Source: Aquimarina sp. U1-2 (GTDB lineage Bacteria > Bacteroidota > Bacteroidia > Flavobacteriales > Flavobacteriaceae). Taken from it: DNA of 64,000 nucleotides. The stretch covers positions 34,066-98,065 of the forward strand of contig NZ_JAGKIK010000015.1 of NCBI RefSeq assembly GCF_017897595.1, written 5' to 3'. The notes below the pieces were generated by a model. That model ran no database searches and was not told where the DNA came from. It saw nothing but the letters and a program-made list of their open reading frames with translations. Both the position numbers and the translations under genes were made by a program. Of the stretch, positions 17,311-26,051 are shown piece after piece. The first letter of the stretch is position 1. Every line of letters begins with the position of its first letter.

Positions 17311-18774
17311 TTACTTGTTTAGCTTTTTTAACTCTTCTTTTACAATGATAAAATCATCAAAATCGGCTCGTTTTCCATTAATTTCCTGATACGTTTCATG
17401 ACCTTTACCGGCTATGAGGATGATATCATTTTTTTCTGCTATTTGACATGCAGTTTTAATGGCTTGTTTTCTGTCTGTTATTGATAATGTTTTTTTATAA
17501 TCCTGCGGCTCTACCCCTTTTTCGATATCTTCAATAATTTGATTAGGGTTTTCTGTTCTAGGGTTATCACTAGTAAATATGGCTTTATTGCTTAATTTTG
17601 CAGCGATATTTCCCATCACCGGTCGTTTAATTTTGTCTCTATCTCCGCCACAGCCCACTACTGTGATTAAAGTTTCATTATTTGTACGAATGTCATTGAT
17701 AGTTTCTAATACATTTTTGAGTGCATCAGGGGTATGCGCATAATCGACTATTGCTGTAATTTTTTCTTCGGAAATTAAATATTGAAATCTACCACTTACA
17801 CTTTGTAGATCACTAATAAGCTGTAGCGTTTCTAATGTTTCTAATCCCAGCAACTCTGAAGCTGCAAAAATTGCCAGTAAATTATAGGCATTAAAACTAC
17901 CAATAAGCTTGGTCCATACTTCATGATCATTAATCTTTAAAAGCAAGCCTTCTAAGTTATTCTCTAAAATTTGCCCTCTATAATCAGCATATGATTTTAA
18001 CGCATAACTATATTGTTTTGCCTTAGTATTTTGAAGCATAAAAGCTCCATTTTTATCATCACCATTGGTTAAAGCAAATGCATGGGCCGGTAACCCATCA
18101 AAAAAAGCCTTTTTAACGTCTCTATACTCTCTAAATGTATTATGATAATCCAGGTGATCGTGAGATAGGTTTGTAAAGATACCTCCCGCAAAAGTAAGCC
18201 CATCAGTACGCTTTTGGTGAATACCATGAGAACTCACTTCCATAAAGCAATATTCTACTCCGGCGGCATTCATTTCTTTGAGATAATAGTTAATGGTTAA
18301 AGAATCAGGTGTGGTATGCGTAGCTTCATACTCCTGGGTATCTACTAAAATTTTTACTGTAGAAAGTAGTCCTACCTTGAAACCTGCTTTTTGAAAAAGC
18401 TGATAGAGTAACGAGGCGATAGTTGTCTTCCCGTTGGTACCTGTTACTCCTACTAATTTTAGATTATCTGAAGGGGAACCAAAATAATTAGAAGCCATAA
18501 TGGCCAAAGCAGATTGTGTGTTTTCAACTACAATATACGTAACACCGTTAACTTGTACATCGGGAATTTTTTCGCAAACTATTGCGCTTGCGCCCAAATC
18601 TATGGCTTTCTCAATAAAATCATGCCCGTCTGATACCGTTCCGCGTATGGCCACAAAAACAACGTCTTGAACAACTTTTCTAGAATCAAATACTATCTTA
18701 TTGATTTTTAAGGTGGTACTGCCCACGACAGCATTCATAGCAACTTTATATAATATGTCTTTTAGTTCTATCAC
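17311..18774 (-). CDS. murE: UDP-N-acetylmuramoylalanyl-D-glutamate--2,6-diaminopimelate ligase
   Basis: MurE adds the third stem-peptide residue. The 487 residues show 'GVTGTNGKTTIASLLYQLF', 'LSHDHLDYHNTF' and 'VDYAHTPDALKNVL'. The motif 'DNPRTENP' is the accepted signature of meso-diaminopimelate specificity, so the peptidoglycan is predicted to be of the mDAP type. The start is GTG at 18774, within a GTGA overlap with the ftsI stop. No murF follows in this cluster, so the D-Ala-D-Ala adding ligase must be encoded elsewhere. Confidence 0.97.
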   Translation of the reverse strand: MIELKDILYKVAMNAVVGSTTLKINKIVFDSRKVVQDVVFVAIRGTVSDGHDFIEKAIDLGASAIVCEKIPDVQVNGVTYIVVENTQSALAIMASNYFGSPSDNLKLVGVTGTNGKTTIASLLYQLFQKAGFKVGLLSTVKILVDTQEYEATHTTPDSLTINYYLKEMNAAGVEYCFMEVSSHGIHQKRTDGLTFAGGIFTNLSHDHLDYHNTFREYRDVKKAFFDGLPAHAFALTNGDDKNGAFMLQNTKAKQYSYALKSYADYRGQILENNLEGLLLKINDHEVWTKLIGSFNAYNLLAIFAASELLGLETLETLQLISDLQSVSGRFQYLISEEKITAIVDYAHTPDALKNVLETINDIRTNNETLITVVGCGGDRDKIKRPVMGNIAAKLSNKAIFTSDNPRTENPNQIIEDIEKGVEPQDYKKTLSITDRKQAIKTACQIAEKNDIILIAGKGHETYQEINGKRADFDDFIIVKEELKKLNK

Positions 18775-20765
18775 GATAATTCTAGTCTAACTATTTCGTT
18801 CCTTTTAACTTTGGTACCTGGTGCGATGGATTGTTTAGCTACCTTGCCTGCGCCTTTTAGTTCGACTTTTAGTCCCATATTCTCTAAAAGAGAAATTACA
18901 TCCATCGCAGGCATCCCTTTTACATTGGGCATTATGGTTTTATACTTTTGGGCATTTCTAAAGTATTTTTCATAACTATTCCCCACAGACTTACTTTCTG
19001 CAACTGCATATGAAACCTCATCGATTACAGGTATATCGTTATATATTTTGGTAGCAATAGTTTTAAAAACAGGAGCAGCAACCTCGCTGCCATAATACCC
19101 CTTCTTTTTATTAGGTTTATGAATAACCACAATACAAGAGTAGATAGGTTCTTCTGCAGGAAAATACCCTGCAAAGGATGATATATACTCTCGTTCTTTA
19201 TCTTTACCATAGTTACCCCAACACGTCCCTGTTTTTCCTGCAATTAGAAAGTTATCACTCTTAATATTGTCTGCTGTTCCTCTTTTAACTACGTTTACCA
19301 TCATTTCCTGGACAATTTTGGCCGTTTTTTTCGAACAAATTGTCGGATTGATAATTTGTTTATCAAATCGCTCTCTTGTTTTATTCCAGGTTTTTACTTC
19401 TTTAATAAATCGGGGTTTTACCATTTCCCCATCGTTGGCAATTGCATTGTAGAAGGCTAATGTTTGTAACGGTGTAATTGCAACACCGTAGCCATGAGCC
19501 ATCCATGGTAATGTAGTACCATACCAATCTTTATCTCCCGGGTATGGAATTTTAGGCACACCTTCGCCTTTGATTGATAAATCTAGCGTTTCCCCTAAGC
19601 CCATATTGATGAGACGATCCACAAATTTTCTGGGGTTATCTTTATAGTTTTGATTAATCATTTTTGCAAAAGCTGTGTTTGACGAAAGTTCAAAAGCTTT
19701 TGCTGCAGAAATTTTACCATAGCCACCCCATTTTGAATCTCTTACAATTCTATCATAAAATTTCACCCTACCATTCTCTGTATCGATTACATAGCTAGAA
19801 TCTATAACCTTATCTTCTAAGGCAGCCACCATGGTCATTAATTTGAATGTAGAACCCGGTTCGTGCGACTCTCCTACGGCATAATTCAATTTTTCATAAT
19901 ATTTGCCGGCTCGAGTTCGACCTAAATTAGATATTGCTTTAATCTCTCCGGTTTTGGTTTCCATCACCACAACAGTTCCGTGCTCGGCCTCAAATCTCTC
20001 TAATTGACCAAGTAGTGCGTGATGCGCAATATCCTGTATATTTACATCGATCGTAGAAACAACATCAAAACCATCTCTAGGTTCTACTTCGTTGGCATCT
20101 CCTATAGGTTTCCATTGATTTTTTGCAATTTTTTGCTTTTTTCTTTTACCTTCTTTTCCTCTTAAAAATGGACCGTATGCTCCTTCTAAACCAACTCGGG
20201 TATAATAGCCGTTTTCATCCCTTCTTTCATAACCTACAGTACGTTCTGCAATTTTGCCAATAGGATGCTCTCTAACCGTAGTTTGCTCAACGATGAAGCC
20301 ACCGCGATTTGCACCAAATCGAAATAAGGGAAACTCTTTTACCCGCATATATTGAGAATACCCAATATTTCTACGAATTAACAAATACCTATTTCTATTC
20401 GCTCTGGCCGTTCGAATTAATTTATCATAGTAGGTTACTGGTTTTCCAAACTCTTTGGAAAGAGATTGACACAGTGGCTTTACAAACTTTCTAAAATCCT
20501 TATCAGTAACCGTAAGAGCATCAAATCTAATCGTATATTTAGGTACCGAGGTTGCTAATAGGTTACCTTTACTATCATAAAGATTACCACGATTAGCAGG
20601 AATATCAAATGTTTTAAAAACTCTTTCTTGCGCTTTTTTTCTATAGGCGTCGCCTTCTACAAATTGTATGTTGACCAATTTTATCATTACGACAATAGCA
20701 AAAATGAATAGACAAGCTGCTACAAAATACAATCGATTTAATATGTTTTTTTCTTGTATGGCCAA
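18771..20765 (-). CDS. ftsI: Penicillin-binding protein FtsI (class B transpeptidase) with PASTA domain
   Basis: The septal transpeptidase. A single N-terminal membrane helix ('LYFVAACLFIFAIVVMIKLV') precedes a dimerisation domain and the transpeptidase domain with the three active-site motifs: S-x-x-K in 'GSTFKLM', SSN in 'ELSSNTAFAKM' and KTGT in 'IAGKTGTCWG'. One PASTA domain ends the protein ('MPNVKGMPAMDVISLLENMG'). Its start is TTG at 20765: the codon two positions upstream is a stop and the next Met is inside the membrane helix, so no ATG is possible. It follows ftsL by 3 bases and overlaps murE. Confidence 0.96.
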   Translation of the reverse strand: MAIQEKNILNRLYFVAACLFIFAIVVMIKLVNIQFVEGDAYRKKAQERVFKTFDIPANRGNLYDSKGNLLATSVPKYTIRFDALTVTDKDFRKFVKPLCQSLSKEFGKPVTYYDKLIRTARANRNRYLLIRRNIGYSQYMRVKEFPLFRFGANRGGFIVEQTTVREHPIGKIAERTVGYERRDENGYYTRVGLEGAYGPFLRGKEGKRKKQKIAKNQWKPIGDANEVEPRDGFDVVSTIDVNIQDIAHHALLGQLERFEAEHGTVVVMETKTGEIKAISNLGRTRAGKYYEKLNYAVGESHEPGSTFKLMTMVAALEDKVIDSSYVIDTENGRVKFYDRIVRDSKWGGYGKISAAKAFELSSNTAFAKMINQNYKDNPRKFVDRLINMGLGETLDLSIKGEGVPKIPYPGDKDWYGTTLPWMAHGYGVAITPLQTLAFYNAIANDGEMVKPRFIKEVKTWNKTRERFDKQIINPTICSKKTAKIVQEMMVNVVKRGTADNIKSDNFLIAGKTGTCWGNYGKDKEREYISSFAGYFPAEEPIYSCIVVIHKPNKKKGYYGSEVAAPVFKTIATKIYNDIPVIDEVSYAVAESKSVGNSYEKYFRNAQKYKTIMPNVKGMPAMDVISLLENMGLKVELKGAGKVAKQSIAPGTKVKRNEIVRLELS

Positions 20766-20768
20766 CTG

Positions 20769-21080
20769 CTACTGTTTTACTATTATTTTTTGAGGGGGCG
20801 TAGTAGGTCGCTTTAATCCCTCTTGTGTCATTTTTCTAATTATGGAAGATTCCATTTTGAGCTTCATCAATTCTGTTTTTCCGTCTACAAATTGTGTTCT
20901 TAGTTCTCGTACTTCATCATTCAATTTCGCGATTTTATGCACTTTACTTTCTGCATTATGCGAGCTAGCAATCATAATAATTGCCAAAAACGAAAGAAAT
21001 AGGAGCATCCTCCAATTTTTCATCGCATCATCGGCGATGAGAAACTTTCCTTTTAGTATGTCATAAACCGTTTGTTTCAT
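20769..21080 (-). CDS. FtsL-like cell division protein
   Basis: A 103-residue bitopic protein with a short cytosolic segment, one membrane helix ('WRMLLFLSFLAIIMIASSH') and a heptad-rich periplasmic tail ('KIAKLNDEVRELRTQFVDGK') fit for a coiled coil. Size, topology and place between rsmH and ftsI match FtsL, which links FtsQ/FtsB to the FtsW-FtsI synthase. FtsL sequences are poorly conserved, so the name rests mainly on topology and position. Start ATG 21080; the gap to rsmH is 109 bases. Confidence 0.82.
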   Translation of the reverse strand: MKQTVYDILKGKFLIADDAMKNWRMLLFLSFLAIIMIASSHNAESKVHKIAKLNDEVRELRTQFVDGKTELMKLKMESSIIRKMTQEGLKRPTTPPQKIIVKQ

Positions 21081-21189
21081 ACGTTTAAATCTGTTTATAT
21101 TTTTTGTTTCTTAGTTGTCAGATGGAATCGCCATATCATCATATCGGCGGGTATCATCTTCATTGTTATGGCTTATTTCATACGCGCAT

Positions 21190-22095
21190 TTATATTCTTT
21201 CAGCTACTCTTAATTTTGCGCTTCGCGCCCGATTATTTATTTCAATTTCTTGAGGAGAAGGAACAATAAATCCCCCAACTTTTTTGAAAGGAACCGATAC
21301 ATTACCATATAAGTCTTTCTCGGGTTCTCCTTCAAACATTCCATTTCTTATGAATCGTTTTACAAGTCTATCTTCTAGAGAGTGATAAGAAATCAAACTT
21401 ATCCTACCGCCTTTATCCAATAATTCTAAAGTCTGTAACAAAAATTCTTTTAAAACTTCTATTTCTTGATTTACTTCAATTCGTATCGCCTGATAGATTT
21501 GTGCCAATAGCTTATGCTCTTTATGTTTAGGCAAAAAAGGGCGCAATATTTCTTTTAAAGCTTCACTGGTTTTTACAGGCTTTTCATTTCTGGCTTCAAC
21601 TATGCTCCTGGCCAGTTTAGGAGCGTTGCGCAATTCGCCATACGTCAAAAAAACAGTTCGCAGTGCTGTTTCTTCATAGTTGTTTACGACTTCGTAAGCC
21701 GAAAGTGTACCTTTTTGATCCATCCTCATATCTAGATCAGCATCAAAGCGCGTTGAAAAACCTCGCTCTGCAACATCGAATTGATGAGACGATACGCCAA
21801 AATCACCTAAAATGCCGTTTACCTTCTTAATTCCGTAGAACCTAAGAAAGCGTTTGATGAACCTAAAATTTTCATTGATCAAAGTAAACCGATCATCTTT
21901 GATCTCATTGGCTAAAGCATCCTGATCTTGATCAAACGCAAATAATCTACCTTGTGCATTCAGCCTTTCTAAAATTGCTCTAGAATGACCGCCACCACCA
22001 AAGGTTACATCAACGTACACCCCATCGGGCTCAATTGCAAGTCCGTCTACGGTCTCTTTTAGTAACACTGGATTATGATATTCGGTTTGCTTCAT
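21190..22095 (-). CDS. rsmH: 16S rRNA (cytosine1402-N4)-methyltransferase
   Basis: RsmH (MraW) methylates C1402 of 16S rRNA in the decoding site using S-adenosylmethionine. The 301 residues show the SAM loop 'YVDVTFGGGGHSRAILERL', 'GILGDFGVSSHQFDVAERGF', and the C-terminal signature 'SYHSLEDRLVKRFI' followed by 'NNRARSAKLRVAERI'. Start ATG 22095, 64 bases after mraZ. It is the second gene of the dcw cluster, as in most bacteria. Confidence 0.97.
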   Translation of the reverse strand: MKQTEYHNPVLLKETVDGLAIEPDGVYVDVTFGGGGHSRAILERLNAQGRLFAFDQDQDALANEIKDDRFTLINENFRFIKRFLRFYGIKKVNGILGDFGVSSHQFDVAERGFSTRFDADLDMRMDQKGTLSAYEVVNNYEETALRTVFLTYGELRNAPKLARSIVEARNEKPVKTSEALKEILRPFLPKHKEHKLLAQIYQAIRIEVNQEIEVLKEFLLQTLELLDKGGRISLISYHSLEDRLVKRFIRNGMFEGEPEKDLYGNVSVPFKKVGGFIVPSPQEIEINNRARSAKLRVAERI

Positions 22096-22159
22096 ATCTT
22101 ATTTTCCTATCCCACTCAAAACATCGATATTGATGACTACAGTTTCAATCATTTTATTA

Positions 22160-22639
22160 TCATTTTAGGGGTAACTCTTCATCTAACCCCATTACCTCTT
22201 CCGCTAAATCTGCAAAATCTACAGTATCTTCATCGATGGTTTTCTCGTACTGATCTTTATCCCATATTTCAATAATATTTACGGCAGAAGACAATACCAA
22301 TTCTTTAGTAATACCCGCAAAACTTATTAAATCTTTGGGTATCAACAGGCGACCAGTACTATCAATTTCTACAACTTTGACTCCTGCAGTAAATCTTCTA
22401 ATAAAATCATTATTCTTTTTTTTAAAACGATTTAGTGTATTGATTTTTTGCATCAAAAGGTTCCATTCTGCCATAGGATATAATTCTAAACACGACTGAA
22501 ACACCGACCTTTTTAACACAAAACCTTCTTGCAACACGGGCGAAAGTTGTTTCTTAAAAGCCACAGGTATCATAAGACGCCCTTTGGCATCAGCTTTACA
22601 TTCATATGTACCGATTAGACTTACCACTTTGTATTCCAA
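22160..22639 (-). CDS. mraZ: Transcriptional regulator MraZ
   Basis: MraZ is an AbrB-like DNA-binding protein that controls its own dcw operon. Both half-motifs are present, 'CKADAKGRLMIP' and 'VEIDSTGRLLIPKDL'. The longest frame begins with TTG at 22639; no ATG occurs upstream before a stop. GTG at 22627 gives VVSLIGTYEC, which fits the usual family N-terminus and leaves a more normal leader behind the -7 box at 22654-22661, so it may be the true start. Three MraZ-box-like decamers lie just upstream at 22669-22698. First gene of the dcw cluster. Confidence 0.95.
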   Translation of the reverse strand: MEYKVVSLIGTYECKADAKGRLMIPVAFKKQLSPVLQEGFVLKRSVFQSCLELYPMAEWNLLMQKINTLNRFKKKNNDFIRRFTAGVKVVEIDSTGRLLIPKDLISFAGITKELVLSSAVNIIEIWDKDQYEKTIDEDTVDFADLAEEVMGLDEELPLK

Positions 22640-22653
22640 AACGTTTAATTAGT

Positions 22654-22661
22654 CAAATATA
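22654..22661 (-). promoter_or_regulatory. Putative -7 box of the mraZ/dcw promoter
   Basis: The minus strand reads TATATTTG, a match to the flavobacterial -7 consensus TAnnTTTG. A TTG that could serve as the -33 element lies 15 bases upstream, inside the first MraZ-box decamer, so bound MraZ would cover the promoter. Confidence 0.6.
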
Positions 22662-22668
22662 TTGAAAA

Positions 22669-22698
22669 ATTTACCACAATTTACCACAATTTACCACA
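22669..22698 (-). promoter_or_regulatory. Three tandem MraZ-box-like decamers
   Basis: The minus strand has three perfect, head-to-tail copies of TGTGGTAAAT. MraZ operators in other bacteria are short GTGGG/TGGGN-type repeats spaced by 10 bases upstream of mraZ; the 10-base period, GTGG core and position fit. The array overlaps the predicted -33 region, which suggests autorepression of the division cluster. Confidence 0.75.
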
Positions 22699-22895
22699 TT
22701 GTTAATAAGTTGTGGTCTGGAAACACCACGTATTGGCATCAAAAATTTTAAAAATTTGTCTTTCAATGCGCTAGCTCGAAGCTCATAAAATTTCGAATTT
22801 GATAGTTTAGAAAACCTGTTTTAGGTATGAAAATGAATTCTTAAAATTCATGCTGTAGTATTGATAAAAAATCTTTAAACTAATTATGAAAATGC

Positions 22896-22903
22896 TATAT
22901 TTG
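22896..22903 (+). promoter_or_regulatory. Putative -7 box of the hydrolase-engB unit
   Basis: TATATTTG, a match to TAnnTTTG, lies 25 bases before the ATG at 22929. I see no clear TTG at the proper distance upstream, so only the -7 element is supported. Confidence 0.5.
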
Positions 22904-22928
22904 CTTTTAATTCTTGTAAGAAGTATTA

Positions 22929-23699
22929 ATGAGGCACGAATTACAAAAAGACGGAAAATTTAGGTATCTAAACGTTGGAGAAGGCACACCAATCATCATT
23001 TTACACGGACTGATGGGTGGTCTAAGCAACTTTGAAGGTGTAGCCTCGTATTTTCCAGAACATGGGTATAAAGTACTTATTCCTGAACTTCCCGTATATA
23101 CTTTACCGCTGATAAAAACAAAGGTGAGCACCTATGCCAGATATCTCAAAGATTTTATCGAGCAAATGGGGTATGGTGATAAAGAGGTTATTCTTCTTGG
23201 AAATTCTCTGGGTGGTCATATTGCGTTGTTATGCACCAAAATGTATCCTGAAAAGGTTAAGGGTCTCGTTATTACTGGCAGCTCGGGATTATATGAAAGT
23301 GCTATGGGAGAAAGCTATCCTAAGCGTGGTGACTATGAATATATAAAAGCAAAAGCTGAAAATGTATTTTATGACCCCGCTATTGCTACCAAAGAGATCG
23401 TTGATGAGGTATATGCTACAGTTAATGACCGTAATAAACTTATTAGAACCTTGGCTATTGCAAAAAGTGCCATACGACATAATATGGCAAAAGATCTTCC
23501 TAAAATGCATACGCCAACCTGTATTATTTGGGGTAAAGATGACAATGTAACACCACCCGAAGTTGCCGACGATTTTGATCGATTATTACCTGATTCAAAT
23601 TTGTACTGGATTGATCAATGCGGGCACGCCGCCATGATGGAGCATCCTGAAAAGTTCAATGCGCTATTGCACAACTGGTTACAAGAACGAAATTTCTAA
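22929..23699 (+). CDS. Alpha/beta hydrolase
   Basis: A 256-residue cytosolic alpha/beta-fold hydrolase. The oxyanion region is 'IIILHGLMGGLSNF', the nucleophile elbow 'LLGNSLGGHIALL' (Ser between GN and LGG), the acid 'IWGKDDNVTPPEVA', and the catalytic His 'IDQCGHAAMMEHPEKF'. All three triad residues are present, so it should be active, but the substrate cannot be told. It is the first gene of a two-gene unit with engB, 13 bases downstream, and is divergent from mraZ. An alpha/beta hydrolase next to engB and gliding genes is, as I recall, common in flavobacteria. Confidence 0.9.
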   Translation: MRHELQKDGKFRYLNVGEGTPIIILHGLMGGLSNFEGVASYFPEHGYKVLIPELPVYTLPLIKTKVSTYARYLKDFIEQMGYGDKEVILLGNSLGGHIALLCTKMYPEKVKGLVITGSSGLYESAMGESYPKRGDYEYIKAKAENVFYDPAIATKEIVDEVYATVNDRNKLIRTLAIAKSAIRHNMAKDLPKMHTPTCIIWGKDDNVTPPEVADDFDRLLPDSNLYWIDQCGHAAMMEHPEKFNALLHNWLQERNF

Positions 23700-23712
23700 A
23701 TACTATCGTACT

Positions 23713-24318
23713 ATGAAAATCAGTAGCGCTGAATTTGTGATGAGTAACAGCGATGTCTCTAAATGCCCAAAAGATAAGTTGCCAGAATATGCTTTTATAG
23801 GCAGGTCTAATGTGGGCAAATCTTCATTAATCAATATGCTTACCAACAAAAAAAGTTTGGCAAAAACTTCGGGGCGACCTGGTAAAACGCAATTGATTAA
23901 TCACTTCATTATCAACAAAACCTGGTTTTTGGTAGATTTACCAGGGTACGGTTATGCCAGAGTATCAAAATCTGCAAAAAAAGTATTTCAGAAGTTCATC
24001 ACCACCTATTTTTCTAAGCGCACACAACTAGTTTGTGCATTTGTTTTGGTAGACTGTAGACATGAACCTCAAAAAATCGATCTTGAATTCATGCAATGGC
24101 TGGGTGAACATCAAATTCCGTTTTGTATCATTTTTACCAAAGCGGATAAACTCACAAAGACCAAATTACCCACTCAAATTAATACATATATTAATGAGAT
24201 GCTTAAGTACTGGTCAGAAATGCCGCAATATTTTATTACCTCATCGTCTTCTGGATTGGGAAAAGATGAAGTCCTTGCCTATATCGATAGCATTAATTCT
24301 CAATTAAAAATTTCTTGA
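23713..24318 (+). CDS. engB: Ribosome biogenesis GTPase EngB (YihA/YsxC)
   Basis: A 201-residue TRAFAC GTPase needed for large-subunit assembly. G1 is 'GRSNVGKSSLIN', the G2 Thr lies in 'AKTSGRPGKTQL', G3 is 'VDLPGYGYARV', G4 is 'FTKADKL' and G5 is within 'ITSSSSGLGKDEV'. The frame is open further upstream to 23659, but that would overlap the hydrolase. The ATG at 23713 gives MKISSAEFVMSNSD, which matches the usual family N-terminus, so I place the start there. Confidence 0.95.
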   Translation: MKISSAEFVMSNSDVSKCPKDKLPEYAFIGRSNVGKSSLINMLTNKKSLAKTSGRPGKTQLINHFIINKTWFLVDLPGYGYARVSKSAKKVFQKFITTYFSKRTQLVCAFVLVDCRHEPQKIDLEFMQWLGEHQIPFCIIFTKADKLTKTKLPTQINTYINEMLKYWSEMPQYFITSSSSGLGKDEVLAYIDSINSQLKIS

Positions 24319-24435
24319 ATCTTTAATGTAGATGTGGCAATAAGAGATTTACTTACTTAAAAGGAGTACTCATTTGAGTCCTAGATTATATTTTTCATTC
24401 TTTTGAGAATAAATGGTGAGTTACACTCCTCTGTA

Positions 24436-24453
24436 TCTCCCCTCAAGGGGAGA
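24436..24453. repeat. Short GC-rich palindrome, REP-like
   Basis: TCTCCCCT-CA-AGGGGAGA is an 8-bp inverted repeat in an otherwise AT-rich 218-base gap between engB and the convergent gldC. It could be a terminator or part of a dispersed extragenic palindrome; a related 'ccctcttcaaagaggg' element occurs near 62430. Confidence 0.4.
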
Positions 24454-24537
24454 CCTCAGTCTGCTTTCCTTCAAACCGTTTTATATATTGCTAAATCAAT
24501 GCATATTAACACAAATCTTCATAGAAAACACTTGGTG

Positions 24538-24876
24538 TTATTGTTGCTTAAGCTCTAGTTTTTCTGCAAAATAATCACAAAAATCTTTCATGGTTGCCGA
24601 CATTTTTTCATCCTGTGTAGCACGATAGAAGGTATCACTCATAGCAACAAGCGTTTGATGAAAAAAGATTTTCATTTCGTCTACAGGCATATCTTTAGTC
24701 CATAGATCAATGCGCAAACTTTCTTTATTTTTATGATCCCAGACTGATAAAAGCATAGCTTTTGTTTCTTCATGTTCTACCCCCCCGTCTTCTGCCGTCC
24801 ATCGTAATTTTTCAGGAATACGGTTTTCATCCAATGCTATATCAATTTTTATTTCAGAAGTATGTTCTATTGCCAT
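24538..24876 (-). CDS. gldC: Gliding motility protein GldC
   Basis: A 112-residue protein without a signal peptide. 'SEIKIDIALDENRIPEKLRW', 'DGGVEHEETKAMLLSVWDHK' and 'LWTKDMPVDEMKIFFHQTL' match GldC of Flavobacterium. GldC is needed for efficient gliding and is thought to act with the lipoprotein GldB, although its biochemical role is unclear. It overlaps the gldB stop by one base (TAATG), a sign of translational coupling, and gldB-gldC is the standard order. Confidence 0.93.
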   Translation of the reverse strand: MAIEHTSEIKIDIALDENRIPEKLRWTAEDGGVEHEETKAMLLSVWDHKNKESLRIDLWTKDMPVDEMKIFFHQTLVAMSDTFYRATQDEKMSATMKDFCDYFAEKLELKQQ

Positions 24877-25895
24877 TATCTTGCAGGTTTATATTTTGAT
24901 CTATTAAAAATGGTTTCGGCATCTGCCAATACCAATTGCCGCAAAGATACGTTGTTATTTTTCATATATGCAGCTACAATTTGCCAACCTATAAATTGAC
25001 CTATTCTATCTGGTGCTTCTTTATCGATTTCTTGTAAATAGAATTTAGAAAACGGTGCAGGATACAAAAACCGGGATAAAAGATCACTTTCGGTACTATA
25101 TAGCAATTGTTTGTCGATAAAATATCTCCAAATCTCTTCTTCATTGGCCTGTGCCCAGGCATATTGCTCATCTGAATATCCTATTTTTTGAGCATCACTA
25201 TAATCTGGTAAAAATTTATCTGTGAGATACAACTCTTTACCAAAAGAAATGAGATTCCCTAAAAATGTTCGTTCTCGTATAGGACCTACCAAATTTTTGG
25301 CATAAGCTGCTGCCACATTGGGTAGGATTTGCTCTCTTTTAAAATTTTGTCTCAGGTATTTTTGAATACTTTCGTAGAAATGATGATCTTCTCCTAGGTA
25401 AACATCTAAAGAAATAATAAGTAGCCCCTTTGCAATCACTACGCTGTTTCTGTAATCTACATCAGAGGTGATGGTGACTACTTTTGGTGTCGAAATTTCG
25501 GGAAAGTAGTATGTAATATGCTGAAATAGCGACAGCAATTGTTCTTTTTCTCGAGAAAGATCAGGAAACGCTTTTTCTACTTCTTTATTCAATTCTATCT
25601 GAATGGTATCTTTGGATCTGTTCAACCAAATACTATCTGCATATTGCTTTGCAAACAAAAAAGGATACTTTAATTTGAGATCGGCAAGATTATCTTTGGT
25701 CAACCCGGCAAAGGAGCGATCAAAACGTTCAATTTCGATGGTTACGGGAATTTGGGCAATCGCTTCTTCACGTTCGCTTTTATTTTTACAAGAAAGTAAA
25801 AAACAAAAAAATAGTACATATACTACTAATTTCTTACAATTCACTGCCAAATTTCGGTTTATATTCAAATAACATTTAGAATTATAGAACGCCAT
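24876..25895 (-). CDS. gldB: Gliding motility lipoprotein GldB
   Basis: A 339-residue lipoprotein. The hydrophobic stretch 'KLVVYVLFFCFLLSCKN' ends in a lipobox with Cys36. The mature part contains 'IEIERFDRSFAGLTKDNLAD', 'KYPFLFAKQYADSIWLNRS' and 'QLLYSTESDLLSRFLYPAPF', which match GldB, a membrane-anchored protein essential for gliding and tied to the type IX secretion machinery. The signal peptide is unusually far from the ATG at 25895, but no other Met precedes it. A TAnnTTTG box sits 25 bases upstream, so the start is plausible. Confidence 0.93.
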   Translation of the reverse strand: MAFYNSKCYLNINRNLAVNCKKLVVYVLFFCFLLSCKNKSEREEAIAQIPVTIEIERFDRSFAGLTKDNLADLKLKYPFLFAKQYADSIWLNRSKDTIQIELNKEVEKAFPDLSREKEQLLSLFQHITYYFPEISTPKVVTITSDVDYRNSVVIAKGLLIISLDVYLGEDHHFYESIQKYLRQNFKREQILPNVAAAYAKNLVGPIRERTFLGNLISFGKELYLTDKFLPDYSDAQKIGYSDEQYAWAQANEEEIWRYFIDKQLLYSTESDLLSRFLYPAPFSKFYLQEIDKEAPDRIGQFIGWQIVAAYMKNNNVSLRQLVLADAETIFNRSKYKPAR

Positions 25896-25919
25896 CTTTT
25901 TTTAGTAATTTTATGATCG

Positions 25920-25927
25920 CAAAGATA
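25920..25927 (-). promoter_or_regulatory. Putative -7 box of the gldBC promoter
   Basis: The minus strand reads TATCTTTG, matching TAnnTTTG, with TTTG 16 bases further upstream as a -33 candidate. It lies 25 bases before the gldB start. Confidence 0.6.
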
Positions 25928-26051
25928 CGGGAAATACGAGATACAAAATTTGAAATACGAAATTTGAAATGGTATTTCTAAATTTCTTTATTTCACACAC
26001 AGCTAGAGAATAGCACCATGTACTTCAACAGAAATTATAAAAAAAGCGACT

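Noticed and set aside
22831..22851. ATGAATT/AATTCAT inverted repeat between mraZ and the hydrolase gene
   Set aside because: A 7-bp AT-rich palindrome is expected by chance in such DNA, and it does not align with any promoter element.
24436..24453. Strong Rho-independent terminator for engB
   Set aside because: The stem is good, but there is no T run after it in either direction and the loop is only two bases, so it was listed only as a palindrome.
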